From positions 310,001 to 374,000 of the forward strand of contig NZ_OY759744.1 of NCBI RefSeq assembly GCF_963662735.1: a stretch of 64,000 bases of DNA, read 5' to 3'. Positions 36,217-45,867 of the stretch are shown here, in pieces; the stretch's first letter is position 1; every line of letters begins with the position of its first letter. This DNA comes from an uncultured Methanoregula sp. Lineage in GTDB: Archaea > Halobacteriota > Methanomicrobia > Methanomicrobiales > Methanospirillaceae. Under the pieces are notes generated by a model. That model did no database searches and had not been told where the DNA came from. It saw only the letters and a list, made by a program, of their open reading frames with translations. The position numbers and the translations under genes are program-made.

Positions 36217-37140
36217 ATGACCCTGAAAAATTATGCCCTCTGGATATTAGCAGCTGTATGCCTGTTTGTCCTGGTGATGCCCGTGCAGGCAGACACCACT
36301 GACGACCAGAACGTGAATGTCATCTACCAGACCTCGTTCGCAAACGATCCCCACTGGATCACGAACAATCCCTCAACCAACTACTGGGAACCCGGAGCAC
36401 AGAGATATCACTTCACCATTGATCCGACTACCGGGGGATATGCGTATGTGACGGTCCCGTACAAAGACACGTCTTTCAACCTGGATTACGATCTCGTCCT
36501 GAACCGGATGGATGATGGCGCAACATACCGCCTGGCCTTTTCCAGTAAAGAGATGAACCCGGAGAAAGGACCCTGTATCCTTACGGAATTTACCAATGCG
36601 AAATATGGGCAGATCATGTGGCTGCAGATTGTCACTCCCGGTAACAAGCAACTGGAAGTGAACAGCCAGGCCGGGGTTACAGCCTATACAGGATCAACCG
36701 CCAAATATGAAATCAATAAAACATACCATGTCGCAGTCAAGTACAACAAGGATATGAATACCGTCACGATGAGAGTGAGTGACAAACAATCCGGGCAGGA
36801 GATCTGGAGTTATTATATCAAGACCAACGAAGATCTCGATGGCATGAGCCGCCTCTGGATCGGTTCTGTCGGCGATTATGGTGCAGGATTTATTGCATCG
36901 GGATACGTGGACAATGTGCAGATCACAACACCGGAGGAAATTACGCCGGCACCGACTGCAGCTGCTGTGACCAGCAGTACTACCGCACCGGTCACCCCCA
37001 CGAAAAAAGCAACACCCAAAACTACCGTCCCGACTCCCTACCCGACAACCACGCCCCAGTCCCCGTTATCGCTGCTCACTCCCCTTGCAGCACTGGGTCT
37101 GATTGGCGGATGTTGCCTCCTGGTCCAGAGAAAGGAATAA
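36217..37140 (+). CDS. Exported cell-surface protein with lectin-like domain
   Basis: 307 residues. Signal peptide MTLKNYALWILAAVCLFVLV with cleavage near PVQADT; exterior domain (about 35-240) of beta strands with patterns such as YAYVTVPYKDTSFNLDYDLVL and NKTYHVAVKYNKDMNTVTMRV, suggesting a concanavalin-like carbohydrate-binding sandwich (inference); Thr/Pro linker; C-terminal hydrophobic helix LSLLTPLAALGLIGGCCLLV with tail QRKE, which anchors the protein. A GGAGA site precedes ATG 36217; an earlier ATG at 36196 would only add a short leader. T-rich sequence follows the stop. Confidence 0.75.
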   Translation: MTLKNYALWILAAVCLFVLVMPVQADTTDDQNVNVIYQTSFANDPHWITNNPSTNYWEPGAQRYHFTIDPTTGGYAYVTVPYKDTSFNLDYDLVLNRMDDGATYRLAFSSKEMNPEKGPCILTEFTNAKYGQIMWLQIVTPGNKQLEVNSQAGVTAYTGSTAKYEINKTYHVAVKYNKDMNTVTMRVSDKQSGQEIWSYYIKTNEDLDGMSRLWIGSVGDYGAGFIASGYVDNVQITTPEEITPAPTAAAVTSSTTAPVTPTKKATPKTTVPTPYPTTTPQSPLSLLTPLAALGLIGGCCLLVQRKE

Positions 37141-37367
37141 TTCCTTTTTGTTCTTTTTTTAAAACCAACAGGAATCCCGGTTTTACATTTAAAACCAGCA
37201 CCAGGGAAAAGTATCCGGCACCATTCATCATGCGGCACGCACAGTGATGCGCGATTACCGGATCCGTGAGCCGGTAATCGAAAGAACTTCTGAATAAAAC
37301 CGAACCGGATGATACGGATTTAAAGACTCCTCCAGAAAAAACTAAGGTACCTGTTGTGTGACCTGTC

Positions 37368-38018
37368 ATGGATAGCAGATATATTCAGATTCTTGCAATT
37401 GCCCTCATTGCCGGCCTGTTCCTTGGTTTTATCCTTGGTGCATCAGTAATGCCGAAACCGGATGCCAGTAAAATCGCCCCGCAACCGGGTTCGGATCCAG
37501 GCCAGAACATTTCCCCAATGCCCCGTATTCCTACCGATATCATCAGTTTTCTCTTCGTGCAGGAAGCAGTGTCCGGATCGTTAATTCCGGGAAAGAACGG
37601 CACCATGACCCTTACGCTGAAGGGATTGCGGGATGATACCGTTTACTTCTCCGATCGCCCGGCAAGGGTTTCCGGGGTTATCGGTACCGATCTTTTCACC
37701 CGCTGTTCGATGTTTTCCGGTAATGAGCCCCCCAATGCAGCCCTCATGCTTCCTGACGCCCCGGCCACGAACGATACAGTAATTATTACCATCTCTGACC
37801 CGCAGTACGACAAAGCCAATGCTACACTCACCTACACCGCGGTCAAAGTTCCCGATTATCATGGCGAAGGGCTCAAGGTTTACGAAACATTTGCCGATCC
37901 GGGAGTTGCGGAGACGTTCGGCCGTGCCATGCTCTTTATCGATAATTCTGATCTGCCGGTAAATATCATAGCAAAATCCGATAATCCGGCAGCCCAGGAC
38001 ATCCTTGTTTTCAAATAA
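37368..38018 (+). CDS. Membrane-anchored exterior protein, function unknown
   Basis: 216 residues. An N-terminal hydrophobic helix (about 7-27, ILAIALIAGLFLGFILGASV) anchors an exterior part with many strand-forming segments (GTMTLTLKGLRDDTVYFSDRPA, LTYTAVKVPDYHGEGLKVYE). No catalytic motif is seen. It follows another exported protein by 227 bases and may belong to the same surface set. A T7 run at about 38033-38039 follows the stop. Confidence 0.65.
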   Translation: MDSRYIQILAIALIAGLFLGFILGASVMPKPDASKIAPQPGSDPGQNISPMPRIPTDIISFLFVQEAVSGSLIPGKNGTMTLTLKGLRDDTVYFSDRPARVSGVIGTDLFTRCSMFSGNEPPNAALMLPDAPATNDTVIITISDPQYDKANATLTYTAVKVPDYHGEGLKVYETFADPGVAETFGRAMLFIDNSDLPVNIIAKSDNPAAQDILVFK

Positions 38019-38071
38019 GGGAGTAAAATCTCTTTTTTTAATGGAAACGGGAAACCCTGCCGGCACGCTGT

Positions 38072-38785
38072 TTAATCTGATTCCCGCTTGAGATTGCATG
38101 CAAGGCGCAGCGAACTGTTCACCATATCCTCGAGATCCTGTTGTGTATAGGGATTTTTCTGGATCTGGTTCCAGTCTTTGGTGGTATCCTCATCGTTCTC
38201 CCCGACCCAGGACGTTATGGAGACCTCGGGGCTGTGGAATCCGAGCCATGCAAAGAAGTTCAGGAGATTGCCGGCAACGTGCTGCATGCCGTCAACGTGC
38301 CCGATGATGATGAGCCCGACCACTTTTTTTGAGATCATCCGTTTCCCGAACCACGAGTACTGGTTCTCGATGCAGTTCATCCGTTCCACGAATTTCTGGA
38401 CAAGGGCCGAGTGGTTGTTCCAGCGAATCGGCGTGGCAAGGAAGAGAACATCGCAGTCGAGCACCGCGTTGTAGACAACCTCCATCTGGTCGTCCTCGTA
38501 TTTCATGGTGGACTGGCAGGGATAGGTACAATAGTCGGGATTCTCCGAATAGTTGCCTTCACATTCGTAGATCTTCAGGTCCTTGAGCCGGATAAACGTG
38601 GTCTCGCAACCAAGCCCTTTGCACTTGTCGAGCGCGGAGATCAGGATCCGTTCCGACTTGGACAGCCCGGGCTCCTGCCTGCTGGATCCGGATATCCCTA
38701 CTATCCGCGTTCCCCTGACCCGCGCCGGGTCCGGTGCAGGTATTGCATCGACCCCGAGTTTGTGTCCAACCATGGGAGATGGCAT
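38072..38785 (-). CDS. NAD(P)H-dependent FMN reductase-type flavoprotein
   Basis: 237 residues. RIVGISGSSRQEPGLSKSERIL is the flavodoxin-like phosphate loop, followed by ECEGNYSENPDYCTYPCQ with three cysteines and DVLFLATPIRWNNHSALVQKFVERM, as in iron-sulfur flavoproteins and related NADPH-dependent FMN reductases of methanogens. The Cys spacing may carry a cluster but is not the classic one. The ATG at 38785 is used; a TTG three codons earlier is open. It lies 71 bases after thiI in the same direction and is the last gene of the long minus-strand sulfur block. Confidence 0.85.
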   Translation of the reverse strand: MPSPMVGHKLGVDAIPAPDPARVRGTRIVGISGSSRQEPGLSKSERILISALDKCKGLGCETTFIRLKDLKIYECEGNYSENPDYCTYPCQSTMKYEDDQMEVVYNAVLDCDVLFLATPIRWNNHSALVQKFVERMNCIENQYSWFGKRMISKKVVGLIIIGHVDGMQHVAGNLLNFFAWLGFHSPEVSITSWVGENDEDTTKDWNQIQKNPYTQQDLEDMVNSSLRLACNLKRESD

Positions 38786-38855
38786 AGGATACAATAGTGC
38801 TGTCCGGCATATGGATTTGTCCTTTGTCCCGGAGTACGCGGGAGGTACTCACCGG

Positions 38856-39968
38856 TTAAACAGGAAGCGGTATGCCGGTTGCTTCCAGATTCGCCTCGAT
38901 CTCCCGGATCGTTCCGAGCTTTGCTTTCGTTGACGGCCCTGACGGCACTGCTTTGCACCCGGATGCCTTCGAGATGGATTCCGGGAACGTTCCGATCTCG
39001 CGGGCGATCTTCATCGTCTCTTCCTTGTCAAACCCGATCAGCGGGCGGTAGATCGGCATGTCAGCTGCTGCATCAGTGAGCACCGCCAGATTGTCCAGGG
39101 TCTGGCTGGCTACCTGCCCGATGGATTCCCCGGTTACGATTCCCTTGGCCCCGACCTGCTGTGCATACGAAGTTGCAACGCGGTACATGCGCCGCTTGCA
39201 GAAGATGCAGGTATATTTTTCAAGATGCCTGCTTTCCAGTTCCTTCTTTGCTGCAGCAAGGTAGGAGTCGTGGATGACGGTGAGCCGGGTCCCGGGCTGG
39301 TACCGGGCAAGCACCTCCATGACACGCTCTGCCCGTGCCAGGGTTGTCTCGTCAAGAAACGTATCGAGGGCGATATAGAGCGGGACGATCCGGCAGCCCC
39401 GCTTCATCATCATCCACGCGGCAACGGGGGAATCGATTCCTCCCGAGACCAGGGCAACAAGGGTGCCTTCGACACCGAGCGGAAGACCTCCGACGGCTTT
39501 TATCACGTTGTCATAGAGATAGGCTTCGTTTGCCCGGATCTCGACGTGGATCTCCATGTCCGGCATCGCAAGGTTCACCTTGAGGTGCGGGAACGCCTTC
39601 CTGATAAGATCCCCGTACTCGATCGCCTTGTCGTTCGATGAGAAGTCGTGTTTTCCCACCCTCTTTATCTTGACCGCAAAGGTCCTGGCAGTCTCAATGC
39701 CATGGCGGCGGCAATAGTCCGGGAGGGAGGATTCGATTTCGTCAAGGGTGATATGTTCCACTTCCGAGAACGAGACGATGCCAAAGATATTTTTCAGGAG
39801 ATCGGGTTTCACGTCCCCGTCAAGCCAGATCCTCCCCCGCTCGTTCCTGACGTGGATGCCGGGCATCACCTCGCGGATGTTTGCGATGAGCACGTTCTCC
39901 CATCGCCTGCGTACGGGATCGGATTTTAAGAAAATTTCGGAATACCGGACTAACCACTGTTTCTTCAT
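38856..39968 (-). CDS. thiI: ThiI, tRNA 4-thiouridine synthase
   Basis: 370 residues. Adenylates U8 of tRNA and transfers sulfur to it. Order: N-terminal ferredoxin-like and THUMP domains (about 1-165, with KIKRVGKHDFSSNDKAIEYG), then the PP-loop LVALVSGGIDSPVAAW, a Cys pair CIFCKRRMY and GIVTGESIGQVASQTLDN. No rhodanese domain is present, as in other archaeal forms, so sulfur delivery must use these cysteines or an outside carrier. It ends the tight set DUF1890-DUF1894-thiI. Its presence next to cysteine and methionine genes fits a sulfur-handling block. Confidence 0.94.
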   Translation of the reverse strand: MKKQWLVRYSEIFLKSDPVRRRWENVLIANIREVMPGIHVRNERGRIWLDGDVKPDLLKNIFGIVSFSEVEHITLDEIESSLPDYCRRHGIETARTFAVKIKRVGKHDFSSNDKAIEYGDLIRKAFPHLKVNLAMPDMEIHVEIRANEAYLYDNVIKAVGGLPLGVEGTLVALVSGGIDSPVAAWMMMKRGCRIVPLYIALDTFLDETTLARAERVMEVLARYQPGTRLTVIHDSYLAAAKKELESRHLEKYTCIFCKRRMYRVATSYAQQVGAKGIVTGESIGQVASQTLDNLAVLTDAAADMPIYRPLIGFDKEETMKIAREIGTFPESISKASGCKAVPSGPSTKAKLGTIREIEANLEATGIPLPV

Positions 39969-39990
39969 AACGCTGACTCACCAGAGAATT

Positions 39991-40278
39991 TTATTTCTTC
40001 TTTCGCGCCGTTCTCCGGACACGGTTTGCTTCTTCGGGATCGCTGATTGCCAGCAGGTAGGTGCCGTGACACGGCTTGGTGTAGGGAAACACAATCTTGT
40101 CCCCGTCAATACCGAGCGCGATGGGGGGCAGGCCGATGAGATACTCGTCAAAGATTTTGTACCCGGGATCAACGTACCAGAATTCCTGAAAATTCTTCTC
40201 CACGTACTCCCGGCACTCTTTGAACGATGCCCCGAGAGGGAGAATCATCTCGTACTGCAGATTTTCTATGCAACCCAT
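39991..40278 (-). CDS. DUF1894 family protein
   Basis: 95 residues, starting MGCIENLQYEMILPLGASF, with ECREYVEKNFQEFWYVDPGYKIFDEYL and GIDGDKIVFPYTKPCHGTYLL, and a basic tail RRTARKKK. The size, sequence style and pairing with DUF1890 match the methanogen family DUF1894, whose function is unknown. It overlaps the DUF1890 stop by 13 bases and lies 22 bases before thiI, so it is in the same operon. Confidence 0.8.
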   Translation of the reverse strand: MGCIENLQYEMILPLGASFKECREYVEKNFQEFWYVDPGYKIFDEYLIGLPPIALGIDGDKIVFPYTKPCHGTYLLAISDPEEANRVRRTARKKK

Positions 40279-40739
40279 CCGAACACCTCGTTTACCTTCC
40301 GCTTCAGCTGCATGGGGTTGTGCACTGCTTTTTCCACGATCTTCTCACACGAAAAATCAACCGATGCAACAAGGGTTTCCGGATCCTTTCCGAAGATTAT
40401 CACAACCAGTCGGGATGACGGCAGGAGATGGCGCATGGTTGCTGCATACGAGATCCCGGCATCGCTGTGGGCAAAGACGATGCAGAGATCGCAGACCCGT
40501 TTCTTCTCCACAACGTCTTCAATACATTTTTCGAGGACTTTCATCTCTGGAATATACTGTTTTTCGGGGTCCGAAACCTTCAGGAGGTTAAGGACTGCCG
40601 GGTTGCCGGCTGCCAGGACCACGGTACCGCGTTTCCGGAGATTGTGGGAAATGTGCAGGGCCAGCGCCTGCTGGACCGGGACTTCCGGGCAGCCCAGGAC
40701 AAGGAGGGCGGTAGCCGGTGGATTAAGAGGATCGTTCAT
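40266..40739 (-). CDS. DUF1890 family protein
   Basis: 157 residues. ALLVLGCPEVPVQQALALHI and KRGTVVLAAGNPAVLNLLKVSDPEKQYI are typical of DUF1890, a methanogen-only family with a Rossmann-like layout. Cys residues occur near CPEVP and CDLCIVFAHSDAG. Function not known. Start ATG at 40739 overlaps the stop of the upstream editing-domain gene as ATGA, indicating translational coupling. Confidence 0.85.
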   Translation of the reverse strand: MNDPLNPPATALLVLGCPEVPVQQALALHISHNLRKRGTVVLAAGNPAVLNLLKVSDPEKQYIPEMKVLEKCIEDVVEKKRVCDLCIVFAHSDAGISYAATMRHLLPSSRLVVIIFGKDPETLVASVDFSCEKIVEKAVHNPMQLKRKVNEVFGWVA

Positions 40740-41281
40740 GGTTTTTCACCTGAAAAAACGGTCTGTCCTGCACAGTCTGCCGATCCGGTGCAGGACTGCT
40801 TTGCATCAGCGTTCCGGATCGGGTGATGGCAGTACGGGCAGGTGAAATCGCATTCGGTTCCCTCGTACGGGCAGATGGTCATGGAGAGATCCGCGAGGGG
40901 ATGACCTTTGCCATGGATCTCGAACTCCTTGTACCAGCCGAACGGGGCCCGCTTCACCTCAACGGAACCGGCCCGGAGGGAATCTTCAAGTCCCCGCAGG
41001 ATCAAAAGGGCACAGTCCGGTGACCCGAGCGTGCTTGCCAGGTGAGCGTACGGGTAGATCATCACTTCATTGACCTTGAGTTTAGCCAGCCGGGAAAGGA
41101 TGTTCTTTGTTGCGCTCTCGATCACATGCCCGGGATTGTTCTCATCCAGTTTCTCGACACAGCAGAAGAGGACAACGCAATTGTCCATGGCGTCTTCCCT
41201 GGCTGCCGGGACTTCAGCCATCTTCGTCTTCCGGGTTGCATGGTACCACATCCGGTCCGCGTGGATCGAGAGTATCCTCAC
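40736..41281 (-). CDS. Stand-alone archaeal ThrRS-type editing domain
   Basis: 181 residues. [23 protein letters not shown] followed by [41 protein letters not shown] and [23 protein letters not shown] residues is the N-terminal editing domain of archaeal threonyl-tRNA synthetase, which removes serine from mischarged tRNA-Thr. Here it has no synthetase domain. A C-terminal Cys-rich tail ([18 protein letters not shown]) looks like a zinc ribbon. Free editing domains act in trans in some archaea with truncated synthetases. It overlaps metX by 4 bases and DUF1890 by 4, so it is inside the sulfur operon. Confidence 0.88.
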   Translation of the reverse strand: MRILSIHADRMWYHATRKTKMAEVPAAREDAMDNCVVLFCCVEKLDENNPGHVIESATKNILSRLAKLKVNEVMIYPYAHLASTLGSPDCALLILRGLEDSLRAGSVEVKRAPFGWYKEFEIHGKGHPLADLSMTICPYEGTECDFTCPYCHHPIRNADAKQSCTGSADCAGQTVFSGEKP

Positions 41282-42753
41282 GGGTTTCCCCTCCCGACAA
41301 GGATACTGATCGCGTCGCTTGTGATGAGGCCGATGACGCTATGGTCGCTGTCAATGACCGGCAGGGCAGAGATGGAATGTTCCTCCATCTTCTTGGCTGC
41401 CTCCTCGATGGGTTCTTCGGGCGTTGTCGTGACCACGTTACGGGACATGATCTCGTCCAGCCAGAGGAAATTCGAGGCAACTGCCTTGGCAATGTCCCAG
41501 GATGTTACGATCCCGACCAGCGCTCCTTTGCTGGAGAGGACCGGCAGGTGATTGACACCGGTGTTGATCATCCTCCGGGCAGTCACGGCAATGGTTGTTC
41601 CTTCCTCGATCGTCTGCACGTCCCGGATCATGACATCCGACACAACCGTCCGTGAGAGGAATTTGCCCACGATATAGTTGATCTGGCCGGATTCGAGCAG
41701 GAACGCATCGTGGCCGTAATTGGACCGGATCTCGCAGTAGTGGACCTCGGTCTCGTTCGCGGTCAGGGCAGAGACGATCTCCTGTGACTGGTACGGGGGG
41801 TAGAGCCAGTCGGACGACACCGAGATGACGAGGAATGCGGCTTTCGTACCGGCAAGGCCGGTCGTGAGCGACCCGTCTTTAGTCAGGTCGAAGTAGTCGA
41901 TCGCCTTCGTGATATACAGGTAGGAGTTCGCATCGAATCTCTTCGTGAACGTGTCGCCCTGGTGATGGAGGTAGCTCTCCACCTTGAAATCGGTGGAGAA
42001 GTCAAACCCGATCCGGTCCTTGCCCTGGAGCGCCCTCCCGAACTTCTCGTGCATTGACTCGTTAGAGAGGTACGTGATGTGGCCGACCATCCGAGCAAGC
42101 GCGAGGCCGTGGGTCGGAAGAGACTTCCCGTAGTAGTCGCCGTTGTTCCAGTGGGGATCGGAGAGGATTGCCTTTCTCCCGACCTCGTTGAACGCAATCT
42201 GCTGGGGTGTCGAATAGCCACAGGCAGCAATGACCACGGCTTTTTTCATCAGATCCGGATAGGTCACCGTCCACTGCATGACCTGCATCCCGCCCATCGA
42301 CCCGCCGGCAACAGCGTAGAGCTGGCCGATATTGAAATGATCGATGAGCAGTTTCTGGGCATTCACCATATCCCGTATTGTGATAACCGGGAACTTTGCT
42401 CCGTAGGGTTTTCCGGTATCAGGGTTCACGGATGACGGGCCGGTCGAGCCCTTGCATCCGCCAATGACATTGGTACATATCACAAAATACCGGTCGGTAT
42501 CGAATGCCTTGCCCGGACCAATGACCGAATCCCACCAGCCGGGTTTTGTATCGCCTTCATGAAAGCCGGCAACATGGGCGTCACCGGAGAGGGCATGGCA
42601 GATGAGGATAGCATTGCTCCGCTCCCGGTTGAGTTTTCCGTAGGTCTCGTACGCAATGACCGGGGAAGAAAGGGTTTCCCCGCTTTCCAGTACCAGCGGG
42701 GAGGGATGGCGATATGTTTTCGTTTCTACAATTCCTGCGGATCCTTTGATCAT
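41278..42753 (-). CDS. metX: Homoserine O-acetyltransferase with C-terminal CBS pair
   Basis: 491 residues. The first 370 are an alpha/beta hydrolase: [31 protein letters not shown], nucleophile Ser in [15 protein letters not shown], and His in [11 protein letters not shown]. It activates homoserine for homocysteine synthesis. Residues about 375-490 are two CBS domains ([38 protein letters not shown]), which probably bind an adenosyl ligand such as S-adenosylmethionine or ATP and give feedback control (inference). The ATG at 42753 follows a GTG option at 42759. The next gene, the editing domain, overlaps its stop as ATGA. Confidence 0.93.
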   Translation of the reverse strand: MIKGSAGIVETKTYRHPSPLVLESGETLSSPVIAYETYGKLNRERSNAILICHALSGDAHVAGFHEGDTKPGWWDSVIGPGKAFDTDRYFVICTNVIGGCKGSTGPSSVNPDTGKPYGAKFPVITIRDMVNAQKLLIDHFNIGQLYAVAGGSMGGMQVMQWTVTYPDLMKKAVVIAACGYSTPQQIAFNEVGRKAILSDPHWNNGDYYGKSLPTHGLALARMVGHITYLSNESMHEKFGRALQGKDRIGFDFSTDFKVESYLHHQGDTFTKRFDANSYLYITKAIDYFDLTKDGSLTTGLAGTKAAFLVISVSSDWLYPPYQSQEIVSALTANETEVHYCEIRSNYGHDAFLLESGQINYIVGKFLSRTVVSDVMIRDVQTIEEGTTIAVTARRMINTGVNHLPVLSSKGALVGIVTSWDIAKAVASNFLWLDEIMSRNVVTTTPEEPIEEAAKKMEEHSISALPVIDSDHSVIGLITSDAISILVGRGNP

Positions 42754-42838
42754 CGACACACCCCGTGTCGTACCTGTTCAAGTTCGGTTACGATATCCCG
42801 GATATCCCAGTAAGGGGGAATCCGGAGGGGATTCTGGT

Positions 42839-44137
42839 TCACGGTGTAGCTTCCAGGGCCTGCTTTAAGTCATCGATGATATCTTCGATATCCTCGGTCC
42901 CGATAGCGAGCCGGACCGCGTCCGCGGTGACACCAGTCTTCTTCTGCTCCTCAGCAGTCAGCTGCTGGTGGGTTGTGGATGCCGGGTGGATGACGAGGCT
43001 CTTGGAGTCGCCGATGTTGGCTAGGTTGCTGAAGAGCTTCAGGGAATCGATAAATTTCCTTGACGCAGATTCCCCGCCCCGGATCCCGACACCGACCAGG
43101 GGCCCGTAGCCGCCGGTGAGATACTTCTTCGTGAGTTCGTGGTTCGGGTTGTCAGGAAGTCCCGGGTAATTCACCCAGGCAACCTTCGGGTGCGTATTCA
43201 GGAACTGCGCAACCGCCAGCGCATTTTCCGAGTGCCGGGGGACCCGCAGGTGCAGGGTCTCGAGGCCGATAAGGAAGAGCCAGGCATTGAACGGGCTGAG
43301 GACCGCCCCGGTATCCCTCATAAGGGAGACGCGGATCTTGAAGACAAACGCCACATTCCCGAGGCCCGGGAAGTTCCCGAACGTGTCCCAGTACTTGAGG
43401 CCATGGTAGCTCGGGTCGGGCTCGGTGAATTCGGGGAACCTGCCATTGTTCCAGGCAAACTTACCGGAGTCGACGATGACGCCCCCGAGCGAATTGCCAT
43501 GGCCGCCGATGTACTTGGTGGCCGAGTGGACAACGATGTCGGCACCGTGATCGATTGGGCGAACCAGTCCGACCCCGGTCGTGTTGTCCACGATGAGCGG
43601 AACACCGGCATCATGGGCGATCTTCGCGATCTTCTCGAAGTCAGGAACATCCAGTTTCGGGTTGCCCACGGTCTCGGCATAGAGTGCCTTGGTTTTTGCG
43701 GTGATTGCCGCCTTGAACTCTTCCGGTTTTGTGGAGTCGACAAAGACAACGTGCCGCCCGAACTTCGGGAGGGTGTAATGGAAGAACTCGTAGGTTCCCC
43801 CGTACAGGTTGTCTGCCGAGACGATCTCATCCCCGGGCCGGGTGATGTTCAGGATCGCGTAGGTTATTGCCGCAGCTCCTGAGGCGGTCGCAATCGCCCC
43901 GGTCCCGCCTTCGATTGCCGCTACGCGCTTCTCGAAGACATCCGTGGTCGGGTTCATGAGCCGGGTGTAGATGTTCCCCAGTTCTTTGAGACCGAACAGG
44001 TTTGCAGCGTGTTCGGTATTTTTGAATACATAGGACGATGTCTGGTAGAGCGGTACAACCCGGGACCCGGTGGTGGGATCGGGCACCTGCCCCGCATGGA
44101 GGGAGGTTGTTCCAAGATGGAATTTCTTCTTTGTCAT
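42839..44137 (-). CDS. metY: O-acetylhomoserine sulfhydrylase
   Basis: 432 residues, PLP enzyme of the Cys/Met metabolism family. [56 protein letters not shown] and the lysine site [15 protein letters not shown] are diagnostic, as are [21 protein letters not shown] and [10 protein letters not shown]. It makes homocysteine from O-acetylhomoserine and sulfide. It is placed between SepCysS (65 bases upstream) and metX (85 bases downstream), in one direction, giving a coherent homocysteine and cysteine block. Confidence 0.95.
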   Translation of the reverse strand: MTKKKFHLGTTSLHAGQVPDPTTGSRVVPLYQTSSYVFKNTEHAANLFGLKELGNIYTRLMNPTTDVFEKRVAAIEGGTGAIATASGAAAITYAILNITRPGDEIVSADNLYGGTYEFFHYTLPKFGRHVVFVDSTKPEEFKAAITAKTKALYAETVGNPKLDVPDFEKIAKIAHDAGVPLIVDNTTGVGLVRPIDHGADIVVHSATKYIGGHGNSLGGVIVDSGKFAWNNGRFPEFTEPDPSYHGLKYWDTFGNFPGLGNVAFVFKIRVSLMRDTGAVLSPFNAWLFLIGLETLHLRVPRHSENALAVAQFLNTHPKVAWVNYPGLPDNPNHELTKKYLTGGYGPLVGVGIRGGESASRKFIDSLKLFSNLANIGDSKSLVIHPASTTHQQLTAEEQKKTGVTADAVRLAIGTEDIEDIIDDLKQALEATP

Positions 44138-44202
44138 TGCTGGTTCCTCGGTGTTGGTTTTATCGTATGATGTTTGCGGGAGATCCCCGGTTCGTGTACT
44201 GA

Positions 44203-45588
44203 TTATTTCTCCACGGCGAGGCCGTGTTTTTCTGCAACTTCGGTGAATGCGTCGGCAAGGTAATGGACTTTCTTGTCCGAGAGGCCGTAGGTGTTCAGCT
44301 TCCAGGTCCGGGTTGCACCGGCGAATTCGCCGACAATGCCACGGGACGAGAGCTCGTCACTGAGGTAGAACCCGCGGCGCTTGTGCGTCTGGGCAACCAC
44401 ATCAAAGCTTCCCGTGGTGTCGACTTTCGTCAGCGTGTGTTTTCTCGGGTACTCGGAGAGAACTTTGCTTCCCGTGATTTTCAGGAGCCGGTCAATGAAG
44501 TAGTTGGATCGCTTCACTTCCTCATCCCATTTCAGGGTCCGGGCTTTTACCGTGGGGAACGAGGCCATCATGGAGAGCAGCGTCCCGCCCATCAGCGTGC
44601 AGCCGAGCATCTCTACTTCCTTGATACCGAATTTGCGTTTGGTAAGGTCTCCGACCATCGCGGTGGTACGGAGGGCTTTTGGTACCCATTCGTCGGTCAT
44701 CGCCAGTACTCCGGACGGCGCGACCGATGCCATACTCTTGTGTCCGGAGCCGACGACGAAGTCCGCCCCGATCTTCTTGCCGTCGACCGGCATTACGCCG
44801 ACCGTGTAAGCCCCGTTATAGAGGAACGGGATGTCGTACTGGTGGGCGACTTTCCCGATCTCCTGGATCTCGTGCTCGTTGGCAAACTGGTAATCGAAGT
44901 GGTCGATCATGACGAGCACGGGGAGTTTTCCGGTCTCCGCTTTGACCTCCTCGATCTTCTGGGCCGTTGCTTCGCCGGTAACGATGTTCTTTGCGTTGAG
45001 CGGCACTTCCTTTACCACACCACCGGCGTTCTCTACTGATAGGAACTCGGTGTAGTGGGCGAGAGCGGAGACGATCACGCTGTCGCCTTTGCCAACAAGG
45101 GTTCCGGTCACTGCCTGGAACCCGCGGCGGGCCCCGGGAACTACCCGGGCATGGTCCATGTTCACGAACTTTGCGAGGTCGGCATGGAACTCCGCGATTC
45201 CCGGCTTGGAGATCTTGTCCAGCCGGAACGGCTTCCGGCAGGCGTCACATGTTGAGTACCCGTCACCATAGGAGATGAGGGCCTTCCTCGCCTCCGTGGT
45301 CAGTCGTCCCGCAGCCTGGATTGGCTGGATATTGATGGACTCCTCCTCCCGCGTCCGCAGGTCAATGGAACCGGCAATCTTCGTCACCTTCGGTGTGCCG
45401 GTACCGGCTTCAAGATCAGCAAGGATTGCCCTCACTTCACCAATCCGCTTCTGGAACGCAGCCTCTTCCGCCGGATCGAAGCCGGTCGGCAGGGACTCGC
45501 GAAAGAGCCCCCGGATCTCTTCGAGCGCGAAGAGTGCTTCGAATGTTTTCTGGATTCTGATACTAATGATGTGTCTCCTGGAAGCCAA
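44203..45588 (-). CDS. pscS: O-phospho-L-seryl-tRNA:Cys-tRNA synthase (SepCysS)
   Basis: Converts phosphoserine bound to tRNA-Cys into cysteine, a methanogen pathway. About 460 residues: N-terminal helix, then [25 protein letters not shown] region, [12 protein letters not shown] (functional Cys), [12 protein letters not shown], and the PLP Lys in [14 protein letters not shown]. The start is odd: no ATG or GTG occurs before the conserved N-terminus. A TTG at 45588 lies inside the 3' end of tRNA-Cys, while an ATT at 45567 follows an AGGAGAC site by about 7 bases. If ATT is used, the protein is 454 residues. It is the first protein gene after tRNA-Cys and leads metY and metX. Confidence 0.93.
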   Translation of the reverse strand: MASRRHIISIRIQKTFEALFALEEIRGLFRESLPTGFDPAEEAAFQKRIGEVRAILADLEAGTGTPKVTKIAGSIDLRTREEESINIQPIQAAGRLTTEARKALISYGDGYSTCDACRKPFRLDKISKPGIAEFHADLAKFVNMDHARVVPGARRGFQAVTGTLVGKGDSVIVSALAHYTEFLSVENAGGVVKEVPLNAKNIVTGEATAQKIEEVKAETGKLPVLVMIDHFDYQFANEHEIQEIGKVAHQYDIPFLYNGAYTVGVMPVDGKKIGADFVVGSGHKSMASVAPSGVLAMTDEWVPKALRTTAMVGDLTKRKFGIKEVEMLGCTLMGGTLLSMMASFPTVKARTLKWDEEVKRSNYFIDRLLKITGSKVLSEYPRKHTLTKVDTTGSFDVVAQTHKRRGFYLSDELSSRGIVGEFAGATRTWKLNTYGLSDKKVHYLADAFTEVAEKHGLAVEK

Positions 45589-45654
45589 GGCCCGGATTCG
45601 AACCGGGATGTAGTTGATCTGCAGTCAACCGCGTGGCCACTCCGCCACCTTGGC
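45583..45654 (-). tRNA. tRNA-Cys (anticodon GCA), copy 1
   Basis: 72 bases. Acceptor GCCAAGG/CCTTGGC, anticodon stem GTTGA/TCAAC around CTGCAGA (GCA), TpsiC arm CCCGGTTCGAATCCGGG, discriminator T as usual for tRNA-Cys. Its 3' end abuts the SepCysS gene, which converts its charged phosphoserine into cysteine. The upstream side (45655-45720) has a TATA box and two copies of the TTCAC-N4-GTGAA element. Confidence 0.96.
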
Positions 45655-45665
45655 AGGTTGTTCGA

Positions 45666-45681
45666 ATTCACGATTGTGAAT
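45666..45681 (-). promoter_or_regulatory. TTCAC-N4-GTGAA element 1 (tRNA-Cys copy 1)
   Basis: ATTCACGATTGTGAAT, a dyad with perfect six-base arms around GATT, starting 12 bases before the tRNA 5' end and about 25-45 bases after the TATA box. One of five related sites between 45.6 and 46.7 kb. Confidence 0.6.
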
Positions 45682-45694
45682 CCTACCATAATAA

Positions 45695-45708
45695 ATAACA
45701 ATTGTGAA
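45695..45708 (-). promoter_or_regulatory. TTCAC-N4-GTGAA element 2 (tRNA-Cys copy 1)
   Basis: ATAACAATTGTGAA. Its right half matches the other sites; the 12 bases AACAATTGTGAA are identical to those in element 5. It adjoins the TATA box at 45707-45717. Confidence 0.45.
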
Positions 45709-45717
45709 TATTTATAG
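45707..45717 (-). promoter_or_regulatory. TATA box of tRNA-Cys copy 1 transcript
   Basis: Read on the minus strand, CTATAAATATT about 55 bases before the tRNA 5' end. Transcription would start near 45686, giving a short 5' leader before the tRNA. Confidence 0.6.
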
Positions 45718-45867
45718 GTTCGGTCATCGGCTGATTTTTCCTGGAACCCGCTTCACGACGTGAATTCCCGGTATCATCGCGCCGGTCCATATAACCCGGG
45801 TGATTCATTTCCCGGTAATGCATTCACCCCTCCGATAATCGGCAATGTAATGCTGCGGGCAATATAA

